This document shows positions 8,294 through 17,198 of a DNA stretch of 64,000 nt, piece by piece; positions within the stretch are counted from its first letter, which is position 1, and each line of letters starts with the position of its first letter. The notes beneath the pieces are model-generated. The model did not search any database and was not told the origin of the DNA. It worked only from the letters and a program-made list of their open reading frames with translations. This DNA comes from Streptomyces albireticuli (GTDB taxonomy: Bacteria > Actinomycetota > Actinomycetes > Streptomycetales > Streptomycetaceae). The position numbers were made by a program, and so were the translations under genes. The stretch lies in NCBI RefSeq assembly GCF_021228125.1, contig NZ_JAJQQS010000002.1, forward strand, positions 62,001 through 126,000, in the 5' to 3' direction.

Positions 8294-9119
8294 CGCCCTC
8301 GCACGGGCCCGGAGCGTCTCCGGGGGCCTGCGCGCGTACGGGCTGATCGTCGCGATGTGGGTGCGCTCGACCATGGCCTACCGCGCGTCCTTCCTGATGA
8401 CGACGGCCGGAAATTTCGCGGCGAGTGTCCTCGACTTCGTCGCCATCATGATCATGTTTTCGCACATCGACCGGCTCGGCGGCTTCACCCTGCCCGAGAT
8501 CGCGCTGCTGTACGGGGCGACGAGCACCTCCCTGGGCCTGGCGGACCTCGCCCTCGGCAACATGGACCGCGTCGGCAGGCGCGTCCGCGACGGCACCTTC
8601 GACATCCTGCTGGTCCGCCCCGCGCCCGTCGTCGCCCAGGTCGCCGCCGACCGCTTCGCGCTGCGCCGCCTCGGCCGGGTCTCCCAGGGCCTGCTGGTCC
8701 TCGGCTGGGGCGTGGCGCGCGCGGACGTCGCCTGGACCCCGGCGAAGGCCCTCTTCACGGCGGTGACGGTGATCGCGGGCGCCGGTATCTTCGCCGCCGT
8801 CTTCATCGCCGGCGCCGCCTTCCAGTTCTGGGCGGCCGACGCCTCCGAGGTGCAGAACTCCTTCACCTACGGCGGCTCGACGATGCTCCAGTACCCGCCG
8901 GCGGTCTTCGCCCGCGAACTGGTGCGCGGGGCGACCTTCGTGGTGCCGCTCGCCTTCGTCAACTGGATCCCGGTGCTGCGCATGCTGGGCCGGGACGACC
9001 CGCTGGGCCTGCCGGGCTGGGTGGACTTCTGCGGGCCGGGCGTGGCGCTCGCGATGCTCACGGCCGCGGGGCTGCTGTGGCGGGTGGGACTGAGGAACTA
9101 CCGGAGCACGGGAAGCTGA
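8286..9119 (+). CDS. ABC-2 type exporter permease, second subunit
   Basis: A 277-residue membrane protein with about six helices, starting at a GTG inside the end of the previous permease gene (8-bp overlap, translational coupling). The motif DRVGRRVRDGTFDILLVRPAPVVAQVAADRF matches the cytoplasmic loop of the first subunit (GDIAVDLYRPADLQ), showing the two are a heterodimeric pair. It probably forms the membrane channel with it, driven by the ATPase encoded next. Confidence 0.85.
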   Translation: MADALARARSVSGGLRAYGLIVAMWVRSTMAYRASFLMTTAGNFAASVLDFVAIMIMFSHIDRLGGFTLPEIALLYGATSTSLGLADLALGNMDRVGRRVRDGTFDILLVRPAPVVAQVAADRFALRRLGRVSQGLLVLGWGVARADVAWTPAKALFTAVTVIAGAGIFAAVFIAGAAFQFWAADASEVQNSFTYGGSTMLQYPPAVFARELVRGATFVVPLAFVNWIPVLRMLGRDDPLGLPGWVDFCGPGVALAMLTAAGLLWRVGLRNYRSTGS

Positions 9120-9122
9120 GAG

Positions 9123-10109
9123 GTGGCGGGGAACGAGTTGTCCGACGACGGGTTCATCGAACTGGACGGTGTCGAGAAGGTCTTCGACGTCCGCCGCAAG
9201 GCCGGGTTCCTGCGCCGCGAGCGGCACCGGGTGCGTGCCGTGGACGGCATCGGCTTCCGCGTCGGGCGCGGTGAGATGGTCGGTTACATCGGCCCCAACG
9301 GCGCCGGGAAGTCCACCACCATCAAGATGCTCACGGGCATCCTGACGCCCAGCGCGGGCCGGCTGCGCGTCGCGGGCATCGACCCCTCCCGCGAGCGCGC
9401 CGGGCTCGCGCACCGTATCGGCGTGGTCTTCGGGCAGCGCACCACCCTCTGGTGGGACCTGCCGCTGCGCGACTCGTACGGCCTGGTGCGCCGCATGTAC
9501 CGGGTCCCCGAGGCCCGCTACCGCGCCAACCTGGACCGCTGCGTGGAGCTCCTGGACCTCGGCGCCCTCCTCGACGTGCCGGTGCGTCAGCTCTCCCTGG
9601 GGCAGCGGATGCGCGGGGACATCGCCGCCGCCCTGCTGCACGACCCCGAGGTGCTCTACCTCGACGAGCCGACGATCGGCCTGGACGTCGTCAGCAAGGC
9701 CAAGGTCCGCGGCTTCCTGCGCGAGGTCAACGCCGAGCGCGGCACGACGGTGCTGCTGACCACGCACGACCTCACCGACATCGAGCAGCTGTGCGAGCGC
9801 GTGATGGTCATCGACCACGGCCGCCTGGTCCACGACGGCGGCCTCGCCGAACTGCACGCGGCCGGCGAGAGCGAGCGCACGCTCGTCGTCGACCTGGAAC
9901 GCGAACTCCCGCCGATCGAGGACGTGCCCGGCGCGCGCACGGTCAAGGTGGAGGGTCCGCGGCAGTGGCTGGCGTTCGGGACGGGGCAGAGCGCGGCGCC
10001 GATCGTGGCGGCGGTGGCGGAGCGGTATCCGTTGGTGGATCTGTCGGTGCGGGAGCCGGATATCGAGGACGTGATCGCGCGGATGTACGCGGGTGGGAAG
10101 GGGTTGTGA
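9123..10109 (+). CDS. ABC transporter ATPase for the ABC-2 exporter
   Basis: A 328-residue ATPase starting at a GTG 3 bp after the second permease gene. Walker A is GPNGAGKSTT, the Q-loop GVVFGQRTTLWWDLP, the signature LSLGQRMRGDIAAALLHDP, Walker B VLYLDEPTIGLD and the H-loop TTHD. The C-terminal 80 residues form the extra domain seen in DrrA-like exporters. It energises export through the two upstream permeases. The last part of the gene uses a less strict third-position GC pattern, next to the palindromic element that follows. Confidence 0.9.
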   Translation: MAGNELSDDGFIELDGVEKVFDVRRKAGFLRRERHRVRAVDGIGFRVGRGEMVGYIGPNGAGKSTTIKMLTGILTPSAGRLRVAGIDPSRERAGLAHRIGVVFGQRTTLWWDLPLRDSYGLVRRMYRVPEARYRANLDRCVELLDLGALLDVPVRQLSLGQRMRGDIAAALLHDPEVLYLDEPTIGLDVVSKAKVRGFLREVNAERGTTVLLTTHDLTDIEQLCERVMVIDHGRLVHDGGLAELHAAGESERTLVVDLERELPPIEDVPGARTVKVEGPRQWLAFGTGQSAAPIVAAVAERYPLVDLSVREPDIEDVIARMYAGGKGL

Positions 10110-10172
10110 CGGGGGGTGGGGTGCGGGGCGGGGGTGCGGGGCGGGGGTGCGGGGGTGCGCCTGCGGCGGGCC

Positions 10173-10299
10173 TTTTCCCCTCCCCGCCCCTTCCCGAACC
10201 GGGGCTCCGCCCCGGACCCCGATCCTCAAGCGCCGGACGGGCTGATTTTCAGCCCGTCCGGCGCTTGAGGACATTCAGGAAGGGGCGGGTAGGGGAAAA
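10173..10299. repeat. composite palindromic element, copy A (complete)
   Basis: Two outer arms of 26 nt (10173-10198 and 10274-10299) are inverted repeats with two mismatches. Inside are a GC hairpin (10199-10215) and a perfect 23-bp hairpin with a TTT loop (10223-10245 with 10249-10271, core CTCAAGCGCCGGACGGGCTGA). The whole can fold as a three-way cruciform. It follows the ABC operon and may act as its terminator. Related copies are at 14134, 26765, 31769 and 42884. Confidence 0.9.
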
Positions 10300-10317
10300 A
10301 GCCCCACCCCCACGACC

Positions 10318-10323
10318 TACCCT
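10318..10323 (+). promoter_or_regulatory. -10 box of a probable leaderless promoter
   Basis: TACCCT matches TANNNT and ends 7 nt before the first ATG of the DUF1707 gene. No ribosome site precedes that ATG, which suits a leaderless transcript. Confidence 0.5.
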
Positions 10324-10330
10324 GGTCCGC

Positions 10331-11044
10331 ATGATGAGCGAACTTCCTGACATGCGGGCCTCCGACGCCGAGCGAGAGCGCATCACCGAAGCCCTGCGCG
10401 AGGCCGTCGCCGAGGGGCGGCTCGACATGGAGGAGTTCGAGCAGCGCCTCGACGCGGCCTACAAGGCCCGTACGCGCGGCGAGCTGGAGCCGCTCGTACG
10501 GGATCTCCCCGCACCCGGATCCGTGGCCCCCGCCCCGGCCGTGACCACGGGCCCCTGGCGGGACCGGATCGGCGGAACGGGCACCTCCAAGGTCGCCGTC
10601 GGCGTCTGGGGCGGCTTCCACCGCAAGGGCGGCTGGACGGTGCCGCGGAAGTTCACCGCCTTCACCATGTGGGGCGGCGGCGAGATCGACCTGCGGGAGG
10701 CCCGCTTCGAGGACGGCGAGATCGTCATCCGCTGCTTCGCCCTCATGGGCGGTATGAGCGTCGTCGTGCCCAAGGACCTGGACGTCCAGGTCAGCGGCGT
10801 CGGCATCATGGGCGGCTTCGGCGACGAGGCGACCGGCCCCGGCACCCCTGGCTCCCCGCGCGTGCGGATCACCGGCCTGGCGATCTGGGGCGGCGTCTCC
10901 GTCGAGCGCAAGCTGACGAAGGCGGAGAAGGAGGAGCGCGAGCGGCTCCAGCGGACCGACCGTGAGGAGCGCAGGCTGAGCCGCGAGGACCGCCGCGAGC
11001 AGCGCCGCCTCGGGCGCGAGGAGCGCCGCAAGTCGCTGGAGTAG
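10331..11044 (+). CDS. DUF1707 / LiaF-like cell-envelope protein
   Basis: A 237-residue protein. The N-terminal DUF1707 domain carries the hallmark RASDAERERITEALREAVAEGRLDMEEFEQRLDAAYKARTRGEL (residues about 9-52). The middle resembles the LiaF/YvqF-type beta-solenoid domain (VFGGV-like strands: WGGFHRKGGW, TMWGGGEIDLREA, FALMGGMSVVVP, GIMGGFG). The C-terminal 40 residues are a highly charged Glu/Arg helix. There is no transmembrane helix, so it is probably cytosolic or membrane-peripheral. Such proteins are linked to envelope-stress sensing in Gram-positives; the exact role here is unknown. A second in-frame ATG lies one codon later. Confidence 0.8.
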   Translation: MMSELPDMRASDAERERITEALREAVAEGRLDMEEFEQRLDAAYKARTRGELEPLVRDLPAPGSVAPAPAVTTGPWRDRIGGTGTSKVAVGVWGGFHRKGGWTVPRKFTAFTMWGGGEIDLREARFEDGEIVIRCFALMGGMSVVVPKDLDVQVSGVGIMGGFGDEATGPGTPGSPRVRITGLAIWGGVSVERKLTKAEKEERERLQRTDREERRLSREDRREQRRLGREERRKSLE

Positions 11045-11206
11045 GACTGGAGTAGGAAGGGAACGGGTCCGGGGCGGAGCCGGCCCGGGCCGGGCCCGGC
11101 GCGAGCCCCGGAGCCGGGAGCCGGGTCGGGACGGGACAGCCCCCGGAGCTCGCCGTGACACCGCAGGTCAGACCCCCGCACCGCGCAGGTCAGCCCCCGG
11201 CCCCCG

Positions 11207-12532
11207 TCAGAGCGCCGTCGCCGCCTGCCCCTTGAGCGTCTCAAGGTTCACGGCCCGCGCCATCGCCGCGTACCCCGCGTCGCTCGGGTGCAGGTGGTCC
11301 CCGGAGTCGTACGCCGGAAGCAGCTGCCCCGGGTTCTCCGGGTCGCGCAGCGCCAGGTCGAAGTCGACGACGTCGTCGAAGACGCCGCCCGCCCGGATCA
11401 GCGCGTTGACGCCCTGCCGGGTGGCCTCCTGGCTGGGCACGGCGCCCTTGTGCCCGTCGAAGGGCATCAGCGTCGAGCCGACCACTCGCATGCCGCGCGC
11501 GTGCGCCCGCGTCACGAGCTGCCGGAGGCCGCTCACGATCTGCTGCGGGTCCTTCTGCTGCGGGCGGCGGAGTATGTCGTTGATGCCGAGTTCCATGACG
11601 ACGACGCGGGCGCCCGTGCGGGAGAGGACGTCGCGGTCGAAGCGGTCGATGCCGCTCGGGTTGTTCACCGGGGCCGGCCCGGAGTTGCCGAGGAGGACGC
11701 GGTTGCCGCTGATGCCCTCGTTGAGGACGCCGTAGCGCGGCGCCCCGGCCTCGGTGCGCAGCCGGGCGGCCAGGAAGTCCGTCCAGCGGCGGTTGGCGCC
11801 GAGGGTGGAGGTCACACCGTCCGTGATCGAGTCGCCGATGGCGACGACCGCGCCGTGCGACTCCTGGGTCCAGACGTCGACAGCGGTGAGGTACCGCCAG
11901 TAGGGGCCCTTCGCGGTGAAGCCGATGCCCTGGGCGTCCTCCGTCCGGTCGCCGCGCGCCATGAAGGAGAGCTGGCGGGCGTGCGGGTGGAACGTCACCG
12001 GGCCCGACGGGGTCGGCGAGTACGTGGTGACGAGCAGATCGGCCGCGGCCGGGACGAGGAGCCGGACGGGGTCGCTGAGCAGGGAGCGGCCGGCCGGGAT
12101 GGTCACCGTGGGCTGCCCGCCGAAGGTCAGCCGGCGCATGCTGCCGGGCGCCGCGGCGGGGGATCCCGGGCTCGCCGCGAGGGCCAGCGAGGCATGGGTG
12201 ACGGCCAGCGGCTGCGCGCCGTAGAGGTTGGAGAGCTGGATGCGGGCGCCGGTGCCGCCGATGCTGGTGTGCACCACATTGCGGATGGACTGGCCCGCGT
12301 AGCCCCGGGAGGTGTTCGGCTCCGCCGCCGAAGGGGAGGTGGCCCAGGAGCCGATCCACTCGCCGGACGCGGCCGGCTCGGCCGTGCCGTGGTTGTCGCG
12401 CGTGCTCGTCGTGGCCTGACCGTCCTGGCCGCCGACCCCGATGAATATCGCGGTCGAGACGAGTATCACCACGGCCGCCAGCGCGGCGAGGACGGCGTAC
12501 GCCGCGCCGCGGGGCAGAGGTGGCCTGTTCAT
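11207..12532 (-). CDS. secreted SGNH/GDSL-family hydrolase
   Basis: A 441-residue exported esterase or lipase-like enzyme. The start chosen is the ATG behind CCAGGAGACTCCCGCC; an upstream ATG would add 36 residues before the signal segment. A TM or signal segment (about 11-33) comes first. The catalytic domain has block I VAIGDSITDG (nucleophile Ser), block II NEGISGNRVL, block III MELGINDI and block V DHLHPSDAGY (Asp and His). A 150-residue jelly-roll-like N-terminal domain precedes it, as in CtCE2-type acetyl esterases. The substrate is not known. It is transcribed convergently with the DUF1707 gene. Confidence 0.85.
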   Translation of the reverse strand: MNRPPLPRGAAYAVLAALAAVVILVSTAIFIGVGGQDGQATTSTRDNHGTAEPAASGEWIGSWATSPSAAEPNTSRGYAGQSIRNVVHTSIGGTGARIQLSNLYGAQPLAVTHASLALAASPGSPAAAPGSMRRLTFGGQPTVTIPAGRSLLSDPVRLLVPAAADLLVTTYSPTPSGPVTFHPHARQLSFMARGDRTEDAQGIGFTAKGPYWRYLTAVDVWTQESHGAVVAIGDSITDGVTSTLGANRRWTDFLAARLRTEAGAPRYGVLNEGISGNRVLLGNSGPAPVNNPSGIDRFDRDVLSRTGARVVVMELGINDILRRPQQKDPQQIVSGLRQLVTRAHARGMRVVGSTLMPFDGHKGAVPSQEATRQGVNALIRAGGVFDDVVDFDLALRDPENPGQLLPAYDSGDHLHPSDAGYAAMARAVNLETLKGQAATAL

Positions 12533-12715
12533 GGCGGGAGTCTCCTGGGAAGGGCGGAGCGGGTAGCTCCGGTGCGGAACCGGGGACGAAAACAGCGACT
12601 GATCAGCAACAGCGCCCTCGCGGTCCGATCGCTGTTCCATGATCCCACGGTGGCTTCGGGGCGCGCCTGTCGGCCGATGGGATCACGCAACGTGTCACAT
12701 GCGACTTGTCAGACG

Positions 12716-12740
12716 CCGGGAACTCCCGGTGCGTTCCCGG
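12716..12740. promoter_or_regulatory. inverted repeat in a divergent promoter region
   Basis: CCGGGAAC and GTTCCCGG are separated by 9 bp, between the SGNH hydrolase (minus) and DUF445 (plus) genes. It could be an operator for either. No regulator is assigned. Confidence 0.4.
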
Positions 12741-12784
12741 AGTACGTCGAGTAGGGACAATGCACGTGAGGACGGCTGGAACGG

Positions 12785-14119
12785 GTGGTGCGGATGGAAC
12801 GGTCCCCAGGTGACGATTCGGCAGCCGCCGAATGGGTGATGCCCACTGCGGTGGGCGGTCTCACCTATAGCGCCGCAGATGAGGAGAAACGCCGCGGAGT
12901 GCGCCGGATGAAGACCCTCGCCACGGGCCTTCTGCTCCTTGTCGCGCTCGTCTACGCCCTTGCGAAATGGGGACAGTCCTCGGGCGCGGGCGCCTGGGCC
13001 GGCTATGTGGCGGCGGCCGCGGAGGCCGGCATGGTCGGCGCGCTGGCCGACTGGTTCGCGGTCACCGCGCTCTTCCGGCGCCCGATGGGCCTGCCCATCC
13101 CGCACACCGCGATCATCCCGACCAAGAAGGACCAGCTGGGGCAGAGCCTCGGCGAGTTCGTCGGCGAGAACTTCCTCTCCGGCGACGTGGTCCGGGTCCG
13201 GCTGCGCGCCGTCGGCATCTCCTCGCGCCTGGGCGCCTGGCTGGCCCGGCCGGAGCACGCCGACCGGGTGACGGCCGAGCTGGCCACGGCCCTGCGCGGC
13301 GCGCTCACCGTGCTGCGGGACTCCGACGTCCAGGCGGTCGTAGGAGAGGCCATCACCCGGCGCGCCGACGCCCAGGAGATCGCCCCCGGCATCGGCACGA
13401 TGCTGGAGAAGATCGTCGCGGACGGCGGCCACCACCGCGTCGTGGACCTGGTGTGCGTACGGGCCCACGACTGGCTCGTGACGCACGGCGACTCCGTGAT
13501 GGGCGCGGTCACGGGCGGCGCGCCCGGCTGGACGCCCCGCTTCGTGGACCGCAAGGTCGGCGAGCGCGTCTATAAGGAGCTGCTCCGCTTCGTCACGGAG
13601 ATGCGGGACATGCCCGACCACCCGGCGCGCGGGGCCGTCGACCGCTTCCTGGCCGACTTCGCGGGCGACCTCCGGTCCGACACGGACACCCGGGCGCGCG
13701 TCGAGCGGCTGAAGTCCGAGGTGCTCGGCCGGGGCGAGGTCCAGGACCTCATCGCCTCCGCCTGGGCCTCGGTCCGCGCCATGATCGTCGCCGCCGCCGA
13801 GGACGAGCGCAGCGAGCTCCGCCTCCGCGTCCGAGCCGGTCTGCTCTCCCTCGGCGAGCGGATGACGGCCGACGAGCACCTGCGCGCGAAGGCCGACCGC
13901 TGGCTGGAGGACGCGGCGGTGTACGTCGTGACGACGTACCGCGACGAGATCACGGCCCTGATCACGGACACGGTGGCGAGCTGGGACGCGGAGCACACGT
14001 CCCGCAAGATCGAGGCCCACATCGGCCGGGACCTCCAGTTCATCAGGATCAACGGCACGGTGGTGGGCGCGCTGGCGGGGCTGTGCATCTACACGGCGTC
14101 GAGGCTGCTGGGGGCGTAG
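12785..14119 (+). CDS. DUF445 (YjiN-like) membrane protein
   Basis: A 444-residue protein of the DUF445 family, starting at GTG 12785 (alternative ATG at 12794). TM helices lie at about 42-60 and 66-85, followed by the family signature GALADWFAVTALFRRPMGLPIPHTAIIPTKKDQLGQSLGEFVGENFL. A long helical body ends in a last TM helix (about 424-442, INGTVVGALAGLCIYTASRLL), so both ends are membrane-bound. The biochemical role of the family is unknown. It stands alone, followed by a partial palindromic element. Confidence 0.85.
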   Translation: MVRMERSPGDDSAAAEWVMPTAVGGLTYSAADEEKRRGVRRMKTLATGLLLLVALVYALAKWGQSSGAGAWAGYVAAAAEAGMVGALADWFAVTALFRRPMGLPIPHTAIIPTKKDQLGQSLGEFVGENFLSGDVVRVRLRAVGISSRLGAWLARPEHADRVTAELATALRGALTVLRDSDVQAVVGEAITRRADAQEIAPGIGTMLEKIVADGGHHRVVDLVCVRAHDWLVTHGDSVMGAVTGGAPGWTPRFVDRKVGERVYKELLRFVTEMRDMPDHPARGAVDRFLADFAGDLRSDTDTRARVERLKSEVLGRGEVQDLIASAWASVRAMIVAAAEDERSELRLRVRAGLLSLGERMTADEHLRAKADRWLEDAAVYVVTTYRDEITALITDTVASWDAEHTSRKIEAHIGRDLQFIRINGTVVGALAGLCIYTASRLLGA

Positions 14120-14133
14120 CACGGGAACGATTC

Positions 14134-14226
14134 GGCCCGTCCGGCGATCGAGGACACCGCGCGGAGCGCGGGAGAGGGGCCGGGGGCGTAGCCCCCGGTA
14201 TCGGGAAGGGGCGGGCTGGGGGAAAT
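14134..14226. repeat. composite palindromic element, copy B (partial)
   Basis: It holds only the right half of the large hairpin (GGCCCGTCCGGCGATCGAGGA), a CCGCGCGGAGCGCGG hairpin, a CCGGGGGCGTAGCCCCCGG hairpin and the right outer arm (TCGGGAAGGGGCGGGCTGGGGG). The left arm is missing. It follows the DUF445 gene. Confidence 0.75.
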
Positions 14227-14242
14227 ACCCCCGGTCACGACC

Positions 14243-14248
14243 TAGTGT
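14243..14248 (+). promoter_or_regulatory. -10 box of a probable leaderless promoter
   Basis: TAGTGT matches TANNNT and ends 6 nt before the GTG of the DUF3311 gene. No ribosome site is seen. Confidence 0.5.
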
Positions 14249-14254
14249 CGACCC

Positions 14255-14452
14255 GTGCTGAAACGTCCCACCTTGCTATGGCTTCTCGCCCCCTACGTCC
14301 TCTACCTCGCCACCCTCCCCCTCACCGACCGCGTCCACCCCACCGTCCTCGGCCTCCCCTTCCTCTTCTTCTGGCTCCTCCTCGCCACGCTCCTCACCCC
14401 CGTGGCCGTCTACCTCGCCTGGCGCGGCGACAAGCGACGAGGCCGCGTATGA
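14255..14452 (+). CDS. DUF3311 small membrane subunit of a solute symporter
   Basis: A 65-residue protein with two TM helices (about 6-24 and 32-54) and a basic C-terminus. The pattern LLWLLAPYVLYLATLPLTDRVHPTVLGLPFLFFW is typical of DUF3311 proteins, which are nearly always encoded just before a sodium:solute symporter. Its TGA overlaps the symporter ATG by 4 bp (ATGA), so it is translated with it. It probably acts as an accessory subunit, as in MctP-type monocarboxylate carriers. Confidence 0.85.
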   Translation: MLKRPTLLWLLAPYVLYLATLPLTDRVHPTVLGLPFLFFWLLLATLLTPVAVYLAWRGDKRRGRV

Positions 14453-15990
14453 ACACCGTCGTCATGAGCGCGAGCGCGACGGACACCACCGTCGCCACCA
14501 CCGTCTTCGTCGTCTTCATGCTCCTCACCGTCGCCCTCGGCCTCCTGGCCGTGCGCGGCCGGGGCTCCGGTGGCGGCCTCGCCGAGTGGTCCGTGGGCGG
14601 CCGCAGCATGGGCACGGTCTTCATCTGGGTGCTGATGGCGGGCGAGGGCTACACCAGCTTCAGCTACCTCGGCGCGGCCGGCTGGGGCTACAACCACGGC
14701 GCGCCCGTCCTGTACGTCATCGCGTACATGTCCTGCGGCTACGCGCTCGGCTACGTCGTCGGCCCCACCCTCTGGTCGTACGCGCGCAGGCACGGACTCG
14801 TCACCATCACCGACATGGTGGCCCACCGCTACGACCGCCCCTGGCTGGGCACCCTGGTCGCGATCCTCGCGACGGTCTGCCTGCTGCCCTACATCCAGCT
14901 CCAGATCACCGGCATGGGCGTGGTCGTCTCCACGATCTCCTACGGCGCCATCAGCCTGAACTGGGCGTACTTCATCGCCTTCGCCGTGACCACCGGCTTC
15001 GTCGTGGTGAGCGGACTGCGCGGCAGCGCCTGGGTATCCGTCCTCAAGGACGTCCTGGTCATCGGCACGCTCGGCTTCCTCGCCGTCTATGTGCCGCTGC
15101 ACTACTTCGACGGCTACGGCCCCTTCCTGGACCGTGTCGTGGCGGAGAAGCCGGACTGGCTGACCTTCACCGGGCACGGCGGCAGCGGCCTGGGCGGCGG
15201 CTGGTTCGTGACGACGAGCTTCCTCAACTCCCTGACCGTCGTCATCTTCCCGACGACCGTCGCCGGCTACCTCGGCGCCCGGAACGCCGACGCCCTGCGC
15301 CGCAACGCGATGCTGCTGCCCTTCTACAACGTCCTGCTGTTCGTGCCGATGCTGCTCGGCATGGCGGCGATCTTCGTGGTGCCGGGGCTGACCGGCGCGT
15401 CCTCGAACCTGGCGCTGTTCAAGCTGGTCGTGGACTCGCTGCCGGCCTGGACGGTCGGCGTGATCGGGGTCGCGGCGGCGTTGTCGTCGATCGTGCCGAT
15501 GGCGGTGTTCATGCTGGTCATCGGCACGATGTGGGGGAAGAGCGTGCTCGGCGCGATCCCGCGCCTGGCCGGTCGCCCCGACCGGCAGCGGCTCGCCGCG
15601 CAGGTCGTCGTGGTGGTGGCGGGCGTCCTGGCCCTGATCCTCACCTATGCCACGCCCAACACCCTGGTACGCCTCTCCCTCATCTCCTACGAGGGGATGG
15701 CCCAGCTCGTGCCCATGATCCTGCTGGGTCTGCTGTGGCGGAAGCTGACGCTGTGGGGTGCGCTGAGCGGTCTCGTCGTGGGCGGGACGCTGGTGTGCGC
15801 GCTGGTCTTCACCGAGAACGACCCCGTGTGGGGCGTCAACGCGGGGGCCGTGGCGCTGGTCGCGAACGTCGCGGTGGCGCTCGCCGTCTCCTGGCTCGGC
15901 CCGGTCCCGGCCGACGCGCGGCCGGACGAGGAGGTGCTCGCGAAGGACCCGGGACCGGAGGAATCGGTCCCGGGCCGGGTGACGGTTTAG
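14449..15990 (+). CDS. sodium:solute symporter (SSS family, MctP-like)
   Basis: A 513-residue inner-membrane transporter with about 13 helices. Conserved SSS features include EWSVGGRSMGTVFIWVLMAGEGYTSFSYLG at the first and second helices, the GTGTP-like GLVTITDMVAHRYDRP loop and the Na+-site helix TVVIFPTTVAGYLGARN. It takes up a small carboxylate or similar solute with Na+, by family. The DUF3311 partner just upstream points to the monocarboxylate (MctP) branch. The substrate is not settled by the context; the flanking genes are unrelated. Confidence 0.88.
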   Translation: MNTVVMSASATDTTVATTVFVVFMLLTVALGLLAVRGRGSGGGLAEWSVGGRSMGTVFIWVLMAGEGYTSFSYLGAAGWGYNHGAPVLYVIAYMSCGYALGYVVGPTLWSYARRHGLVTITDMVAHRYDRPWLGTLVAILATVCLLPYIQLQITGMGVVVSTISYGAISLNWAYFIAFAVTTGFVVVSGLRGSAWVSVLKDVLVIGTLGFLAVYVPLHYFDGYGPFLDRVVAEKPDWLTFTGHGGSGLGGGWFVTTSFLNSLTVVIFPTTVAGYLGARNADALRRNAMLLPFYNVLLFVPMLLGMAAIFVVPGLTGASSNLALFKLVVDSLPAWTVGVIGVAAALSSIVPMAVFMLVIGTMWGKSVLGAIPRLAGRPDRQRLAAQVVVVVAGVLALILTYATPNTLVRLSLISYEGMAQLVPMILLGLLWRKLTLWGALSGLVVGGTLVCALVFTENDPVWGVNAGAVALVANVAVALAVSWLGPVPADARPDEEVLAKDPGPEESVPGRVTV

Positions 15991-16038
15991 CCGGTGGCGC
16001 GGGTGGTGTTCCGGGCGGCGGCCGGGCGGCGGCCGCCG

Positions 16039-16458
16039 TCAGATCGCGCCGCCGCCCTGTCCGGGGCCGGGCCCCTGTCCCTGCCCGAGAAGCCCGATGA
16101 CGCGGCGGCCCAGTGCCCCCAGGGCGTGGGTCGCCGGGACCTTCTTGAGCATGAAGATCGAGGCCACGGACGTCACGGGCAGGCCGCACAGCACCACGCA
16201 CAGCCCCGCGTGGTCCCTCAGGACCATCTGGTACCCGACCCAGAGATAGGCCAGGACCAGGGCGCCGGAAATGACATGACCCAGCGCCATGACGACATTT
16301 CCGAGCACGACGCCCCGGAAATGCAGCCGGGAATCGAGAGTGATGGCGCGTATCGCCCTTCTGAGGGTCCGCTGATCGACGTTCTCCAGGTTTTTCGACA
16401 GCTCGATGATGTGAGCTGTGTCGACCTTTACGCTGATGGCTCCCCCGTTTCTGGCCAT
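16039..16458 (-). CDS. unknown two-helix membrane protein (second gene of a pair)
   Basis: A 139-residue protein of no family I recognise. Residues 8-43 form a charged helical stretch (VDTAHIIELSKNLENVDQRTLRRAIRAI). TM helices follow at about 53-72 and 79-97, then a short tail ending in a Gly/Gln/Pro-rich run. Its ATG overlaps the TGA of the upstream gene by one base (TGATG), so the two are co-translated and probably act together. The layout (helical head plus two adjacent TM helices) recalls the small effector-associated membrane domains predicted in actinobacterial signalling or conflict systems, but this is only a resemblance. Confidence 0.7.
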   Translation of the reverse strand: MARNGGAISVKVDTAHIIELSKNLENVDQRTLRRAIRAITLDSRLHFRGVVLGNVVMALGHVISGALVLAYLWVGYQMVLRDHAGLCVVLCGLPVTSVASIFMLKKVPATHALGALGRRVIGLLGQGQGPGPGQGGGAI

Positions 16459-17198
16459 CAGCTCGTCCCGCTCACATCCGAGGCGATCCTGCGGAGCGTG
16501 CGGGTTATCAAATGGTTCTGATGGGCGGGCTTCGCGGCGTTGCCCACCAGGCTGGAGAAGGTGCGTTGTCTCTCCGCCCGCGCCTCGGTGGGGGGAGACG
16601 CGCCGACGGGCGGCGACGTGCGCGACCGCTCGGCGTCCGTGTACTCGCGGACGATCTCCACGAGGATGGCGTCGGTGAGCTGGGGATCGTGCTCGCTGCA
16701 CCGCAGGAGGCGGGTGGCCTCCAGGTTGGACACGTGCTCGGCGGCCATGCCCCGCAGGGTGACCGCCATCGGCGGGGCCGTCTGGAGCCGGAGTGCCCTC
16801 CGGGCGACGGACCGCCGCAGCGCGGCGTAGAAGATGAGGATGGCCGCGGTGGCGGCGGCCGAGACCGTGCACACCCCGATCAGCGGCCACTTGGCGTCGC
16901 TGGCGAAGGCCAGCGAGCAGAATCCCAGGGTCGAGACCGCCGAGAGGAAGCTGCCGGCCACCGCCACCAGACGCAGCCTGGTGAGGTCGGGATTTCTTTC
17001 GGCGTCGTCACGCTGCCGCGCGCTCGCGGCCTCGGCGATCTGCTTTCCCTCTTCTTCCCGCAGGGCCGCTATCAGCGCCGCGGCCCCTTCGTCGAAGCTT
17101 CGCACTCGCGTTATTCGCGAGCCGTCCCGGTCGGAATTCATCCGGTCCGGTGGCTCGAGCACGCTGAGCACGCCTAAGGCGAATTCTTTTCTCCGCAT
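16458..17198 (-). CDS. unknown two-helix membrane protein (first gene of a pair)
   Basis: A 246-residue protein of unknown function. The N-terminal 70 residues are charged and helical (FDEGAAALIAALREEEGKQIAEAA...), then come two TM helices (about 77-96 and 105-124) separated by a short loop, then a cytoplasmic domain of about 120 residues. This two-TM core followed by basic residues looks like the 'TRADD-N-associated' membrane domain described in predicted bacterial immune proteins; I cannot confirm that without a profile search. It is the first gene of a two-gene operon with the gene at 16039. Confidence 0.7.
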   Translation of the reverse strand: MRRKEFALGVLSVLEPPDRMNSDRDGSRITRVRSFDEGAAALIAALREEEGKQIAEAASARQRDDAERNPDLTRLRLVAVAGSFLSAVSTLGFCSLAFASDAKWPLIGVCTVSAAATAAILIFYAALRRSVARRALRLQTAPPMAVTLRGMAAEHVSNLEATRLLRCSEHDPQLTDAILVEIVREYTDAERSRTSPPVGASPPTEARAERQRTFSSLVGNAAKPAHQNHLITRTLRRIASDVSGTS

